Source: Aquamicrobium sp. LC103 (lineage in GTDB: Bacteria > Pseudomonadota > Alphaproteobacteria > Rhizobiales > Rhizobiaceae). From it: 64,000 nucleotides of DNA. Shown in pieces: positions 15,982-25,051 of the stretch. The position numbers were made by a program, and so were the translations under genes. The stretch lies in the NCBI RefSeq assembly GCF_001014615.2, contig NZ_LBCQ02000017.1:62001-126000 (forward strand). Reading direction: 5' to 3'. The notes under the pieces were generated by a model. It did not search any database, had not been told where the DNA came from, and saw only the letters and a program-made list of their open reading frames with translations. The stretch's first letter is position 1; each line of letters starts with the position of its first letter.

Positions 15982-17502
15982 ATGAACTTTGCAGGTTTCC
16001 TCGAAATGCATGCCCGCGGTCAACCGGATGCCCTGGCCGTCGTCGACCGTAGGCAGAGGCTCTCATACGCAGAGCTGGACCGAGAGGCCAGTTGCTTTGC
16101 CGACCATCTGAGGGAGCTTGGCCTGTCGGAGAGCGACCGGGTTGCCGTCTACATGCCCAACAGGGCGGAGATGGTAATCGCATTGCTGGGAACGATGAAG
16201 TTTGGGGCGATAGCTGTACCACTGAACTGGCGGCTTGCGACCGCAGACCTCATCGCCCCCCTTGCTCATCTCGCGCCGTCGCTGATCGTTACGACGGTGG
16301 AGCTGTCCGGCAACCTGCCCGAGGGCTGCCGGACCCTTGTGTGTGGAGAGAGCCATGGCGAGGGGACGTTCTGGCAGGCGCTGGCCGGTCGGGACAATCG
16401 CTTCAAAAGCGTGGGACGGCAATCCACCGATATTGCCAACCTGCTCATGACTTCTGGCACCACTTCGGTACCGAAGGCCGCGATCCACACTCATGGCATG
16501 CGCGTAGCGATCGCCGCCACCATGGCCGACTGCTTCGAAATGTCGTGCCGCGATATCGGCTTGGCGATTTCACCGCTTTTCCATACAGGTGGCTTCAGCG
16601 TGTTTGCCAATGCAATCTTCTGCGGCGGCGCTCTTGTCCTCCAGGAAAAATGGAACGTCGAGGAATTTGTTCGCTTGGTGGCAACAGAGCGGGTGACCTT
16701 CCTGCACCTTGTGACGACCCTGGTCGTCGACATCGTGCGCGCGGACGCAAATTTGTTTGAAGGGCTCGACAAGACCATCCGCTTCACGTGGGGCGGAGGG
16801 CATTCGGCGGATCCAGGATTGTTCGAGGAGTTCGAACGGCGCATCGGCGGCACCTTCTCTCAAGGATACAGCCGAACCGAAGGCGGGATCACCTATAATC
16901 CGATCGACCGCGCCAAACGCTCGTTTATCAACAATGGCATCCCTAACCGGAACAACTCGTTGATCGCGATCCTTGACGAGTCCACCTCGTATCCGCGCTC
17001 GGATGGAAAGATGGGCGAGATCGCGGTCGCCGGCGACGGGGTATCACCGGGCTACTGGGATCGCGACAAGGTGGTATCGATCAGCGCCAAAGGTGGTCTA
17101 TGGCAGCCGACAGGCGATCTCGGGCGGTTCGACGACAATGGCGCCCTTGTCTTCGTCGGTCGCGAAGACCACTTGATCAAGACCGGCGGCGAGAACGTCT
17201 ACCCATCGGAGGTGTCGGACGTCCTGCTGGCTCTTGACGGAGTGTCAGATGCTGTCGTCGTAGGGGTTCCCGACGAGAGGCTAGGCCAATGCGTCGCCGC
17301 TCTGGTAGTTCCTGCTTCAGACGACATTAGTCCCGAAAGCATCAGACAGATCTGTCGTCGGTCCCTGGCAGGCTTCAAGGTGCCGAAGCATATATCGCTT
17401 GTTCCTTCTCTGCCAAGGCTCGGATCCGGCAAGGTTGACTTGGCAGCGTGCAATAGGTTTCTCAAGGACAGAATGGCTGAAACGACATCTGCAGCTTGCT
17501 AG
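15982..17502 (+). CDS. AMP-dependent acyl-CoA synthetase/ligase
   Basis: This 506-residue protein has the ANL adenylate-forming layout. The phosphate loop is TSGTTSVPK at 157-165, with Ser replacing the usual Gly before VPK. Further core motifs are QGYSRTEGG, TGDLGRFDDNG and GGENVYPSEV, and the C-terminal catalytic Lys lies in LGSGKVD. It activates a carboxylic acid with ATP and CoA. As the last recognisable gene of the TRAP operon it probably primes the imported acid for the MaoC-type hydratase. The substrate pocket cannot be read by eye, so an aromatic, cyclic or aliphatic acid is possible. Confidence 0.85.
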   Translation: MNFAGFLEMHARGQPDALAVVDRRQRLSYAELDREASCFADHLRELGLSESDRVAVYMPNRAEMVIALLGTMKFGAIAVPLNWRLATADLIAPLAHLAPSLIVTTVELSGNLPEGCRTLVCGESHGEGTFWQALAGRDNRFKSVGRQSTDIANLLMTSGTTSVPKAAIHTHGMRVAIAATMADCFEMSCRDIGLAISPLFHTGGFSVFANAIFCGGALVLQEKWNVEEFVRLVATERVTFLHLVTTLVVDIVRADANLFEGLDKTIRFTWGGGHSADPGLFEEFERRIGGTFSQGYSRTEGGITYNPIDRAKRSFINNGIPNRNNSLIAILDESTSYPRSDGKMGEIAVAGDGVSPGYWDRDKVVSISAKGGLWQPTGDLGRFDDNGALVFVGREDHLIKTGGENVYPSEVSDVLLALDGVSDAVVVGVPDERLGQCVAALVVPASDDISPESIRQICRRSLAGFKVPKHISLVPSLPRLGSGKVDLAACNRFLKDRMAETTSAAC

Positions 17503-18471
17503 GCACTCGAAGGTTTTGACATCAGTAATTAGCTGCTTGCGGGCCGAAGATGCTTTGTTGTCCAACGTTTCTGATCGGGGTAGAATGTCGGCTTCCCACC
17601 AGATCGAGCATCCGGCAATTGCGGTTATAGCTCGACCGCTGACGACCTCATTGGGGACATTTCGCAGAGGTCCGGCTATCTAGCAAATTGCAGCGCGTCT
17701 CCGTTGAGGCAACGAGGTTTCAGATGGCAGCTCAATACTCCCGAGAAGTTCTCACTGATCCGTATGGCTTACTATCGGCGTTGCGGGACTTTTTCCTGAC
17801 TTCGGAGATGAGAATTTAGTGCAGGACATTCGCACGGGTGATGCCAACCTCCACACAGTAATGACAGCATTTTCATCCTCGTTCGATGCTGCTGCTGAAA
17901 AGCCCCCAACTGACGGGTCTTGCTTGTCTGATAAGCCACTGCGTCGCGTTTCCCGACCCTCTGGAAAACGCGGTCGGCACCTGCTTCCTCGAGTATCTGC
18001 ACCAAAGACAGACGGCGACTTCTTCGGAAACGCCTTTCGTCCGATGTGATTGCCTACGTTCTCGCCCACTAAGATCGTCTGCCTCGGCGACCGCTATCCA
18101 ACGCTCACATCACGCGCCTCATCCTCCGCGAACCGCCGTCAGCCAGCTTCCTGCTTGTTGGTTGCGAGATACACGCTCCGATCTGGAATCTACAATCTGC
18201 GCCATTTTGGTGCAGCCAAAAACAACGGCCGCCGACCCATTGCACGTTCGTCAGCTGTGGCTCCTGCTGCACCCGGACGTTGCCGGTATTCGAGATGACG
18301 ATTGACTTTCAGTGGCAATTTATGCGCAAAAGATAATTGAAATCGAAGACGCGACGGGAGATGAAATTTCCCCACATCGCGCTGAATCCGGCCTTTCATG
18401 TGGAAGAGCCAGAATAAGCGCAATTGGAATCGATAGGGTCGGCACTTCATTTTTGCACATAGGTGAGCAGT
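17503..18471. other. Long region with no supported gene before the serine hydrolase
   Basis: These 969 bp contain only short unconvincing open frames on both strands with no recognised domain; old gene remnants are possible. The last 150 bp form the promoter region of the serine hydrolase and hold the TTTATGCGCAAAA operator, plus two imperfect relatives: ATAAGCGCAAT near 18415, and TTTTGCACATAGG at 18451-18463 next to the ribosome-binding site. Confidence 0.5.
18319..18331. promoter_or_regulatory. TGCGCA-palindrome operator, copy A
   Basis: TTTATGCGCAAAA, a near-perfect palindrome centred on TGCGCA, 140 bp upstream of the serine hydrolase. Identical copies, read on either strand, lie at 21603, 26194 and 26904, each before a gene of the same locus. 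The GntR protein encoded at 19312-19935 is the likely reader. Confidence 0.65.
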
Positions 18472-19311
18472 ATGCCTTTGAATCAAATCCTCGATAAATT
18501 CGCAGATACCCTCCCGTTCGATATCTATTGGCAGATCAAGATCGTCGCTACTGGCGAAACGCTAGGGCGAGGCGAGCGTACCGTTCTTCCGTCGGCAAGC
18601 GTGCGCAAGATTTCGGTACTGATGGCCGCTCTCCGTGCGGTACACGAGGGAAGGCTCGATCTTTCCGCGCCGGTGACGATACGCGCCGAAATGCAGGAGG
18701 GGATTCTCTCCGGCGTGTGCCAGTATATGACGCCGGGTCTCGTCATACCGATGCGCGATGCGATGCTGCAGATGATCATCACCAGCGACAACATCTGCAC
18801 CTACGAGGTGATGAAGGATCTGGAGGTGGAGGAGTTCACGGACTACTGCCTGCGCATCGGTATGGTCGACACCGTGCACCGCACCCGCCTTCCTCCAGTC
18901 GGCCTGGCAGCGGATCATCCGTTGGAAGCGGTGACGACTACAACGGCCAGCGATCAGGTTCACTTGCTCGATCTCATCCTGCGGGGCTGCGACGACACCG
19001 CGGCCGCTGATCAGCTTATGGTCACTCCCGAACTTTGCCGCATGGCGATGCAGTTCCTCACCTGGCAGCGCTATCACAACATGATCCCGGCGCTCCTGCC
19101 GCTGGGGACCATGGTAGCGAACAAGACAGGCTGGGGCCAACGCGGTTGGATGGATGCCGGCATCGTTTTCCGTGACGGCAAACCTCTATACATCGTCAGC
19201 GCGACGACCGATCAGGTGCCGGATACGATGGCGGACGGCCTGCCGGGACAGGCGGCGGCCACCCACGCCATAGCGCGCCTGTCACGCGCCTGTTGGGATT
19301 GCCTCGCCTGA
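18472..19311 (+). CDS. Serine hydrolase of the class A beta-lactamase fold, cytoplasmic
   Basis: This 279-residue protein shows the penicillin-recognising signatures in order: SVRK at 43-46 (S-x-x-K nucleophile motif, in SASVRKISVLMAAL), SDN at 105-107 and KTG in NKTGWGQRG near 225. The omega-loop ExxLN of true class A beta-lactamases, which supplies the deacylating Glu, is not evident; the matching stretch runs DHPLEAVTTTTA. No signal peptide is seen, so it should act in the cytoplasm. ATG 18472 with an AGGTGAG ribosome-binding site is preferred to a GTG at 18463. Roles could be beta-lactam, peptide or ester hydrolysis. It is convergent with the GntR gene with no gap, and a shared operator links it to the peptide ABC transporter and C45 amidase genes. 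Confidence 0.8.
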   Translation: MPLNQILDKFADTLPFDIYWQIKIVATGETLGRGERTVLPSASVRKISVLMAALRAVHEGRLDLSAPVTIRAEMQEGILSGVCQYMTPGLVIPMRDAMLQMIITSDNICTYEVMKDLEVEEFTDYCLRIGMVDTVHRTRLPPVGLAADHPLEAVTTTTASDQVHLLDLILRGCDDTAAADQLMVTPELCRMAMQFLTWQRYHNMIPALLPLGTMVANKTGWGQRGWMDAGIVFRDGKPLYIVSATTDQVPDTMADGLPGQAAATHAIARLSRACWDCLA

Positions 19312-19935
19312 TCAGAATGCCTCGATATGGGCGACGATAATGCGCTCCAACTCATAAGGATTGTGGGTCGCGATCGCGTCAACGATCTTGTGGTGGTCCC
19401 TGCTGCTGGCCTCCAGCCCTTCACGGGAGCGCCAGCGCCCCGTGGTAGCCTGATGGCTGCGGCTCCTTAGCTGCTTGATCATGTCCGAGAGCACGGCGTT
19501 GCCGGCGATAGCATAGAGCTTCTCGTGGAACTCGTAGTTGGCGCGCGCCTGGTTTCGACGTCCTTCCGTGGAGATGGATTCGTCGAAGGCCTCGGCCAGC
19601 GCGCGCAACTCGACCACGTCGTCTTCCCGCGCGCGGGCGGCAATCATCGGCGCGGCGCTGCGTTCGAGCACGATGCGGACGAAACGCGTGTCCTCGCGTG
19701 CGGTTTCATCCGGCATAGCCACGCGGAAACCCGCATTGGCGACATGGTCCACCAGACGGAGGCTCTTAAGTTCGTCGAGCGCCCTGCGGATATGGAACGG
19801 ACTTGCCTGATGGTTGCCCTGAAGCTCGTTCAGCTTCAACCAGGCGCCCGGCTCGTAGACACCGAACACGATGTCGTTGCGGATCTCCTGCACCAGCGTG
19901 GCAAGCTGTTCCGCCGCTTCCTTCGATTTTGCCAT
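19312..19935 (-). CDS. GntR family transcriptional regulator (FadR/FCD subfamily)
   Basis: This 207-residue protein has an N-terminal GntR winged helix (IRNDIVFGVYEPGAWLKL at 18-35, then LNELQGNHQASPFHIRRALDEL given in parts) and a helical FCD effector domain. The FCD part includes VRIVLERSAAPMIAARA, NYEFHEKLYAIAGN and DHHKIVDAI, with metal-binding Asp/His positions typical of FCD. A GAGGAGCGC ribosome-binding site precedes the ATG. It lies in the middle of the locus whose promoters carry the TTTATGCGCAAAA palindrome and is its likely regulator, probably as a ligand-released repressor. No copy of the palindrome was seen in front of this gene, so autoregulation is not suggested. Confidence 0.85.
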   Translation of the reverse strand: MAKSKEAAEQLATLVQEIRNDIVFGVYEPGAWLKLNELQGNHQASPFHIRRALDELKSLRLVDHVANAGFRVAMPDETAREDTRFVRIVLERSAAPMIAARAREDDVVELRALAEAFDESISTEGRRNQARANYEFHEKLYAIAGNAVLSDMIKQLRSRSHQATTGRWRSREGLEASSRDHHKIVDAIATHNPYELERIIVAHIEAF

Positions 19936-19973
19936 GCGCTCCTCTGCCAGGTCATTTCCGATCCTAAAACAAA

Positions 19974-19999
19974 TGCCAGCGCCATTCGAGACGCTGGCA
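19974..19999 (-). terminator. Rho-independent terminator after the peptide-binding protein gene
   Basis: On the minus strand an 8-bp stem (TGCCAGCG / CGCTGGCA) with a 10-nt loop is followed by TTTGTTTT. It lies 27 bp after the stop of the binding-protein gene and separates it from the GntR gene. Confidence 0.75.
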
Positions 20000-20025
20000 G
20001 AATACCGTCCAACTTTCCGGACGGA

Positions 20026-21561
20026 CTACTTGATCGCGACGTTCCAGAGGCGGATCGCTTCCAGCGGCGAAGCCTTGAAGCCGTCGAGCCTGTTGTTGAC
20101 GCCATAGGCGACCTCGACGTGATAGAGGCTCACGGCTGGGACCTCTTCGATAAACTTCTCGTAGAGCTGGTTCGATATCGATTTCATCTTGGCATCGTCC
20201 GCGGTCGCCATGCCCTCGTCAAGCAGGGCGATCGCTTCGGGATCCTTCCAGACCTTACGCGATTCTGGTCCGATGATCCGTTCCCATGCACCCATAGGGT
20301 CGAACCGGCCAGAATATCCGAACGATTGTGCCTGGTAGTCGCCTTTGGTGTAGTGCTCCAGCTGGAGGCCCCATTCCAGTGTCTCGATCGTGGCATTGAT
20401 GCCTGCGGCCTGCAGCATCGCCTGGACGATCACCGCCTGATCGAACATCAGCGAATAGGCCTTGTTTGCGATCAGTTTGATCGGCTGGCCGGCATAACCC
20501 GCTTCGGCCAGCAGCGCCTTTGCCTTTTCCACGGACGGCGCCATGTCTGCCGGTTTCTGGTAGATCTTGCTCGTCGGAGAAACCGGTGTCGTGCTGCCGG
20601 GCCAGAGTCCGAATGAAACGCCGCCGCCGACCCCGTTTACATCGATCGCCGCGGCGATCGCCTGGCGGATGCGCACATCCTTCAGCAGCGGATCGTCCAT
20701 GCCCAGAAGCAGCGAATACCAGACCGTCGTGGGAGACGACGAGACGTGCAGGTTCTGCTCGGCCTCGAGTTGCGGGATGGATTGAACCGTAATCGGCGCG
20801 ACGTCTATGTCGCCGGAACGCAGGCCGACTGTGCGGGCGGAGGGGTCCGCAACAACGCTGAAGCGCACGGCCTCGACCAGCGCCTCCTTGCGGCCGGCCA
20901 TGCCGGTAGGTTCGTCGGTGCGGGGCGAATAGTCGGCAAACCGCGTCACATCCGTGTATTCGCCAATGCGGCGCTCGCCCAGCACGAAGGGGCCGGTGCC
21001 GATCGCCTTGTTCCAGCTACCGTCCTCGGCGACCGAATCGGGATGAAGGATCGGCGTTTGCGCGCAATCCGTCCGGGCCATGTTGTAGAGGAAGCTGCCG
21101 CTCGGCTGCTCCAGAGTGAACACCACCGTCATCGGGTCCGGCGTTTCGACAGAGGCGACCTTGATGGCGCCGTCGAAGACGCCTTTGCAGCGCCAGATCG
21201 AATTCTCGGCCATCAGATATTGCCAGCTCCACTTGACCTCGGCCGAGGTCAGCGGCTCTCCATTGTGGAATTTGACGCCCTCGCGCAGGCGGAAGACGTA
21301 GCTCTTGCCCTCGTCCTGCACCTCCATGGATTCCGCCAGCACCGGTTTGACCTCCAGGGAGTCGGTGAAGCCGACGAGCCCTTCCACCACGTGAAGATGC
21401 ACTTCGTCGGACATCCCGTCGCGCTCGCGGCGTGGGTCCATGCCCCTGATGTCCTCCGCCATGGCGACGGTAACACGATCTGTATTTTGTGCAAAAACTG
21501 GCATGCTGCTCGCCGCCGTTCCAGCAAAAAGCAGCGCCAATCCCATTGTACGTCCACTCAT
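20026..21561 (-). CDS. ABC transporter substrate-binding protein, family 5 (DppA/OppA type)
   Basis: This 511-residue protein is a periplasmic binder of di- or oligopeptide-like ligands. A signal peptide spans residues 1-24, ending in VFAQ. Family marks are FRLREGVKFHNGEPLTSAEV, read around residues 94-113, and VRIRQAIAAAIDV. The ribosome-binding site is AAGGGG before the ATG. It is transcribed after the ATPase gene but has its own TGCGCA-palindrome 40-55 bp upstream of its start and its own terminator, so it can be controlled separately, as is usual for the most abundant part of a transporter. It delivers ligand to the DppB, DppC and ATPase homologues encoded upstream. Confidence 0.9.
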   Translation of the reverse strand: MSGRTMGLALLFAGTAASSMPVFAQNTDRVTVAMAEDIRGMDPRRERDGMSDEVHLHVVEGLVGFTDSLEVKPVLAESMEVQDEGKSYVFRLREGVKFHNGEPLTSAEVKWSWQYLMAENSIWRCKGVFDGAIKVASVETPDPMTVVFTLEQPSGSFLYNMARTDCAQTPILHPDSVAEDGSWNKAIGTGPFVLGERRIGEYTDVTRFADYSPRTDEPTGMAGRKEALVEAVRFSVVADPSARTVGLRSGDIDVAPITVQSIPQLEAEQNLHVSSSPTTVWYSLLLGMDDPLLKDVRIRQAIAAAIDVNGVGGGVSFGLWPGSTTPVSPTSKIYQKPADMAPSVEKAKALLAEAGYAGQPIKLIANKAYSLMFDQAVIVQAMLQAAGINATIETLEWGLQLEHYTKGDYQAQSFGYSGRFDPMGAWERIIGPESRKVWKDPEAIALLDEGMATADDAKMKSISNQLYEKFIEEVPAVSLYHVEVAYGVNNRLDGFKASPLEAIRLWNVAIK

Positions 21562-21602
21562 GACTACCCCTTATAGCTTTGATGTTCAGGACGATGACAA
21601 AG

Positions 21603-21615
21603 TTTATGCGCAAAA
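21603..21615. promoter_or_regulatory. TGCGCA-palindrome operator, copy B
   Basis: TTTATGCGCAAAA on the plus strand, 42-54 bp upstream of the binding-protein start codon. A second TGCGCA core (AACTGCGCAATC) lies about 18 bp further upstream of the gene. The position suits repression at the -10/-35 region. Confidence 0.65.
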
Positions 21616-21659
21616 AATTCAACTGCGCAATCGAAAAATCGTTTGCGCTGGTGCTTCGT

Positions 21660-23285
21660 CTATACCGGCCTGGCCGTTTCAGCCGATGCGGCCTTACTTT
21701 GCGGATCGATCGATGGAGACGCTTCCACGAGGGCGCGGGTATAGTCGTGGGCCGGCGCGTCCAGAACTCTGCCCGCGGGCCCTTCCTCGACGATTCTACC
21801 GGCCTGCATGACAACCACCCTTTGCGCGACGCGGCGCACGGCGGTCAGGTCATGGCTGATGAAAAGGCAGGCGAAGCCATGCTGGCTCTGCAGCTTGCGG
21901 ATCAGGTCGAGCACCTGGGCCTGGATAGTCATGTCGAGTGCGGAGACAGGCTCGTCGGCCACCACCAGCCTGGGTCTGCGCACGAGCGCGCGGGCGATCG
22001 CTACGCGCTGGCGCTGCCCGCCGGAAAGCTGGTGCGGATAGCGGTTCCCGAAATTCGCCAGGCCAACTTCACCCAGAACCTCGCGAACCCTTTCATCCTT
22101 CTGCGCGTCCGACATCACCGGCACATGACGAAGCGGCTCGCGCACGATGCGGCTGACGCGCTGACGCGGATCGAGAGAAGAATAGGGATCTTGAAAGATG
22201 AGCTGGCAGGCAAGACGCGCTTCGCGGTTTGCTTTCCCGCTATCGTCGACGATCTCCTTTCCAAGGAATTCGACCGTTCCCGCCGTCCGGGCGACCAGGC
22301 CAAGCATGGCTCGGCCAAGAGTGGTCTTGCCCGAGCCGCTGCCGCCGACGACAGCAACGGTCTCACCCTCACCGACGGAAATGTCGAGTTTCGAGACCGC
22401 CTCGAACTCCTTGCCGGTGGCACGATTTCGATAGGAAACGGTCAGGCCCCTGGCTTCCAGCAGCTGCCTATTCGCGCCCGACCGGGGCGGTGGTGAAAGA
22501 TCGCCTTTGCTCGCAGCCGCGATCAGTTCCTTAGTATAAGCATTGGCCGGGCGCCGGACGATTGACGCCGTGCTCCCGCTTTCGACCACCCTGCCCTCGC
22601 GCAGAACCGCGGTATGCTCAGTATAGCGGTCAACCAGGCCGAGATTATGGGTTATCAGCAGGACGGCAGTGTCGAAATCGCGCGCCAACTCCAACATCAG
22701 GTCGAGAACTTCGCGCTGGCTCAACGTATCGAGCGCCGTGGTCGGTTCGTCGGCAATCAACAGTTTGGGACGGAGCATCATCACGGAGGCGAGCAGGATA
22801 CGTTGCCGCATGCCGCCGGAGAACTCGTGCGGGTAGGCCGTCAGGACGGATCTCGGGTCGCGAAGCTGCACGCGCTCGAGCATCTCCACCGAACGCTGCC
22901 TGATCTCGTCACGCGTCAGGCTTGTGTGAAGCCGCATCGCTTCCGCCATCTGCGTACCGATCGTCATGACCGGGTTGAGCGTGACCATCGGCTCCTGGAA
23001 AACCATGCCGGCGACCGGTCCGCGCACCTGTCGCAGGCGGCGCAACGAAGCCGCGGCAACATCCTCGCCGGCAAGCATGATACGTCCGCCTGTGATCGAC
23101 AGGCCGGGCGGCAGGAGTTTTATGATCGAACGCGCAGCCATCGTCTTGCCGCTGCCGGACTCGCCGACCAGAGCGCCGATGGTGCCACGGTCGAGCGTAT
23201 AGTCGATCCCGTGCAGGATCTTCATGCCGCCGGGCGCAGAGACTTCCAAGTTCTCGATTCTGAGGAGCGGCATGTCCTGCGTCAT
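21660..23285 (-). CDS. Fused dual ATPase of a dipeptide/oligopeptide ABC transporter (DppDF type)
   Basis: This 541-residue protein joins two nucleotide-binding domains. Domain 1 has Walker A GESGSGKT near 41-48, signature FSGGMRQR and Walker B LLIADEP. Domain 2 has Walker A GGSGSGKT near 315, signature LSGGQRQR and Walker B LVVADEP. Each half ends in the oligopeptide-transporter C-terminal segment (ANAYTKELIAA, AHDYTRALVEA). It powers import through the DppB/DppC-like permeases. Its ATG overlaps the stop of the preceding permease gene (ATGA), so the genes are one transcription unit. Confidence 0.9.
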   Translation of the reverse strand: MTQDMPLLRIENLEVSAPGGMKILHGIDYTLDRGTIGALVGESGSGKTMAARSIIKLLPPGLSITGGRIMLAGEDVAAASLRRLRQVRGPVAGMVFQEPMVTLNPVMTIGTQMAEAMRLHTSLTRDEIRQRSVEMLERVQLRDPRSVLTAYPHEFSGGMRQRILLASVMMLRPKLLIADEPTTALDTLSQREVLDLMLELARDFDTAVLLITHNLGLVDRYTEHTAVLREGRVVESGSTASIVRRPANAYTKELIAAASKGDLSPPPRSGANRQLLEARGLTVSYRNRATGKEFEAVSKLDISVGEGETVAVVGGSGSGKTTLGRAMLGLVARTAGTVEFLGKEIVDDSGKANREARLACQLIFQDPYSSLDPRQRVSRIVREPLRHVPVMSDAQKDERVREVLGEVGLANFGNRYPHQLSGGQRQRVAIARALVRRPRLVVADEPVSALDMTIQAQVLDLIRKLQSQHGFACLFISHDLTAVRRVAQRVVVMQAGRIVEEGPAGRVLDAPAHDYTRALVEASPSIDPQSKAASAETARPV

Positions 23286-24094
23286 GCGACAGCCATCCTG
23301 GGATCAAAGCGGTCGCGCAGTGCGTCGCCGACCAGATTGGAACCGAGAAGAGCGAGCGCGATGCACAAACCCGGTGAAATGCTCAACCACAAGGCCTGTT
23401 CGAAATAGGGGCGGCTTGTCGCCAGCATGTTGCCCCATGTCGGCGCCGGAGGCGGTACGCCTAGGCCGAGAAAGGAAAGCCCGCTCTCTGCGAGGATGAC
23501 CCAGCCGAACATAGACGTCGCCAGCACGGAAATCGGGGCCAAGCAGTTTGGGAGGATGTGCGCGGCAAGTGTGTAGAGTTCGGAATTGCCGATCGATCTC
23601 GATGCCTCGATGAACTCCTTTTCCCGTACCGACAGAACCGTGCTCCGCACAACGCGGACGACGGCCGGCATATAGGCAATGGCCAGGGCCAGCGTTATGC
23701 CCATTCCGCCGGCCCCAAGAATCACGATCAGCACAAGGGCAAGCAGAATGCCCGGAAAGGCCAGCACGGCATCTGTTACCGCCATCAGGACGCGGTCGAA
23801 CCAGCCGCGCAAACCTCCAGAAACAAGGCCGATCATCGTCCCGAACACGACGGCAAACAGCACTGTCGCAGTGGCGATTCCCACACTTGTTGCGGCGCCC
23901 GCCATGATGCGGCTCAGTATGTCGCGGCCGAACTCGTCAGTGCCCAGCCAGTACTGTCCCGACGGCGGCTGCAACCTGTTCATCATGTCAAGCAACATCG
24001 GATCATAGGGCGTCCAGACGATCCCCAGTATGGCAGCGACAAAGAGAACAGCCAGTATTGTCGATCCGATCAGCAGGTTGAAACGTGTCGGCAT
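23282..24094 (-). CDS. ABC transporter permease, DppC type
   Basis: This 270-residue inner-membrane protein has the N-terminal helix, the YDPM...LGTDEFGRDILSR segment diagnostic of DppC/OppC proteins, five further helices and the EAA loop (FIEASRSIGNSELYTLAAHILPN, shown here in part as EASRSIGNS and AAHILPN). ATG 24094 is used because it lies 2 bp after the dppB stop and gives the family N-terminus; a longer open frame upstream overlaps dppB and is not coding. It forms the translocation pore with the DppB-like protein and contacts the fused ATPase. Confidence 0.9.
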   Translation of the reverse strand: MPTRFNLLIGSTILAVLFVAAILGIVWTPYDPMLLDMMNRLQPPSGQYWLGTDEFGRDILSRIMAGAATSVGIATATVLFAVVFGTMIGLVSGGLRGWFDRVLMAVTDAVLAFPGILLALVLIVILGAGGMGITLALAIAYMPAVVRVVRSTVLSVREKEFIEASRSIGNSELYTLAAHILPNCLAPISVLATSMFGWVILAESGLSFLGLGVPPPAPTWGNMLATSRPYFEQALWLSISPGLCIALALLGSNLVGDALRDRFDPRMAVA

Positions 24095-24096
24095 AG

Positions 24097-25041
24097 CTAG
24101 ACCCTCGCCACGCGCGGATCGAAGACCGGATAGAGCAGGTCGACGACGAGGTTGATCATGACGAAGACGCTTGCCGTCAGTAGCAGGCATCCCTGCACCA
24201 CCGGGTAATCGCGCGCATAGATGGAATCGACGAGAAGACGCCCGATGCCGGGAAGCGTGAAAACCGTCTCTAGGACCGCGATGCCCCCCAGGAGATTTCC
24301 GAGCAACAGGCCTATCAGCGTCAGTGTCGGGCCAAAGGCGTTCGGCAAAACGTGTTTTGCCAGCACCTTCCATTCCGAAACACCTTTGGCGCGGGCATGC
24401 GCCACATATTCAAGCCGCAATATCTCGATGGCGCTGGCACGCGCCATGCGTATCAGGACGCCGGCCTCGATGAGAGCCAGTGTTGCCACCGGCAGAACGA
24501 TGAAGGAGATCGCCCGCAGGAAGTCTTCATTGAAACCGACATAACCGAGCACCGGTAGCCAGCCGAGCTTGAGCCCGAACAAAAGCAACATCAGCAGGCC
24601 GAGCCAGAAACTGGGGACGGAAAGCAGCAGTGTTGCCAGCGTGACGACCAGAAAGTCGGACAAGCTGTTCTGGCGCCATGCCGCGAAAAGGCCCGCAGGA
24701 ATGGCGATCAGCACGGCAAGGCTCATAGCAACCAGAACGATGACCGCGCTTACCTGGAAACGGTCGAGAATAAGCGGGAGCACTGCCTGTCCCGTTCGCG
24801 TGGAGGTGCCGAGATCACCTCGGAGCACGTCGCCTACCCAATAAAGGAACTGGATGGGCAAAGGCTGGTCCAGTCCCCAGCGCTGCCGCAGGATCTCAAG
24901 CTGAGCCTCGGTCGCGGATTCGCCGAGCATCAGGGAGGCGGCATCGCCCGGCACCAACCGGATAAGAACGAACACGGTCACCGCGACCAGCGACAAGGTG
25001 ATCGCACTCATTCCCAGCCGCTTGAGCAGATAGGCCGCCAT
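24097..25041 (-). CDS. ABC transporter permease, DppB type
   Basis: This 314-residue membrane protein matches DppB/OppB: an N-terminal helix (YLLKRLGMSAITLSLV), the periplasmic LVPGDAASLMLG with LRQRWGLDQPLPIQF, and the cytoplasmic EAA loop (ARAKGVSEWKVLAKHVLPN, at about 222-240). The start at 25041 (MAAYLLKRL) is preferred to a Met at 25074, which lies inside the upstream amidase gene. It starts 10 bp after the C45 amidase stop and 2 bp before the dppC-like gene, so amidase and transporter are expressed together. Confidence 0.9.
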   Translation of the reverse strand: MAAYLLKRLGMSAITLSLVAVTVFVLIRLVPGDAASLMLGESATEAQLEILRQRWGLDQPLPIQFLYWVGDVLRGDLGTSTRTGQAVLPLILDRFQVSAVIVLVAMSLAVLIAIPAGLFAAWRQNSLSDFLVVTLATLLLSVPSFWLGLLMLLLFGLKLGWLPVLGYVGFNEDFLRAISFIVLPVATLALIEAGVLIRMARASAIEILRLEYVAHARAKGVSEWKVLAKHVLPNAFGPTLTLIGLLLGNLLGGIAVLETVFTLPGIGRLLVDSIYARDYPVVQGCLLLTASVFVMINLVVDLLYPVFDPRVARV

Positions 25042-25051
25042 AGCTTCGTTC

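Noticed and set aside
17752-18069. A 105-codon frame on the minus strand, overlapped by other frames of similar length on both strands.
   Set aside because: No start signal, no recognised domain and no operon context; several frames compete equally, as in non-coding DNA.
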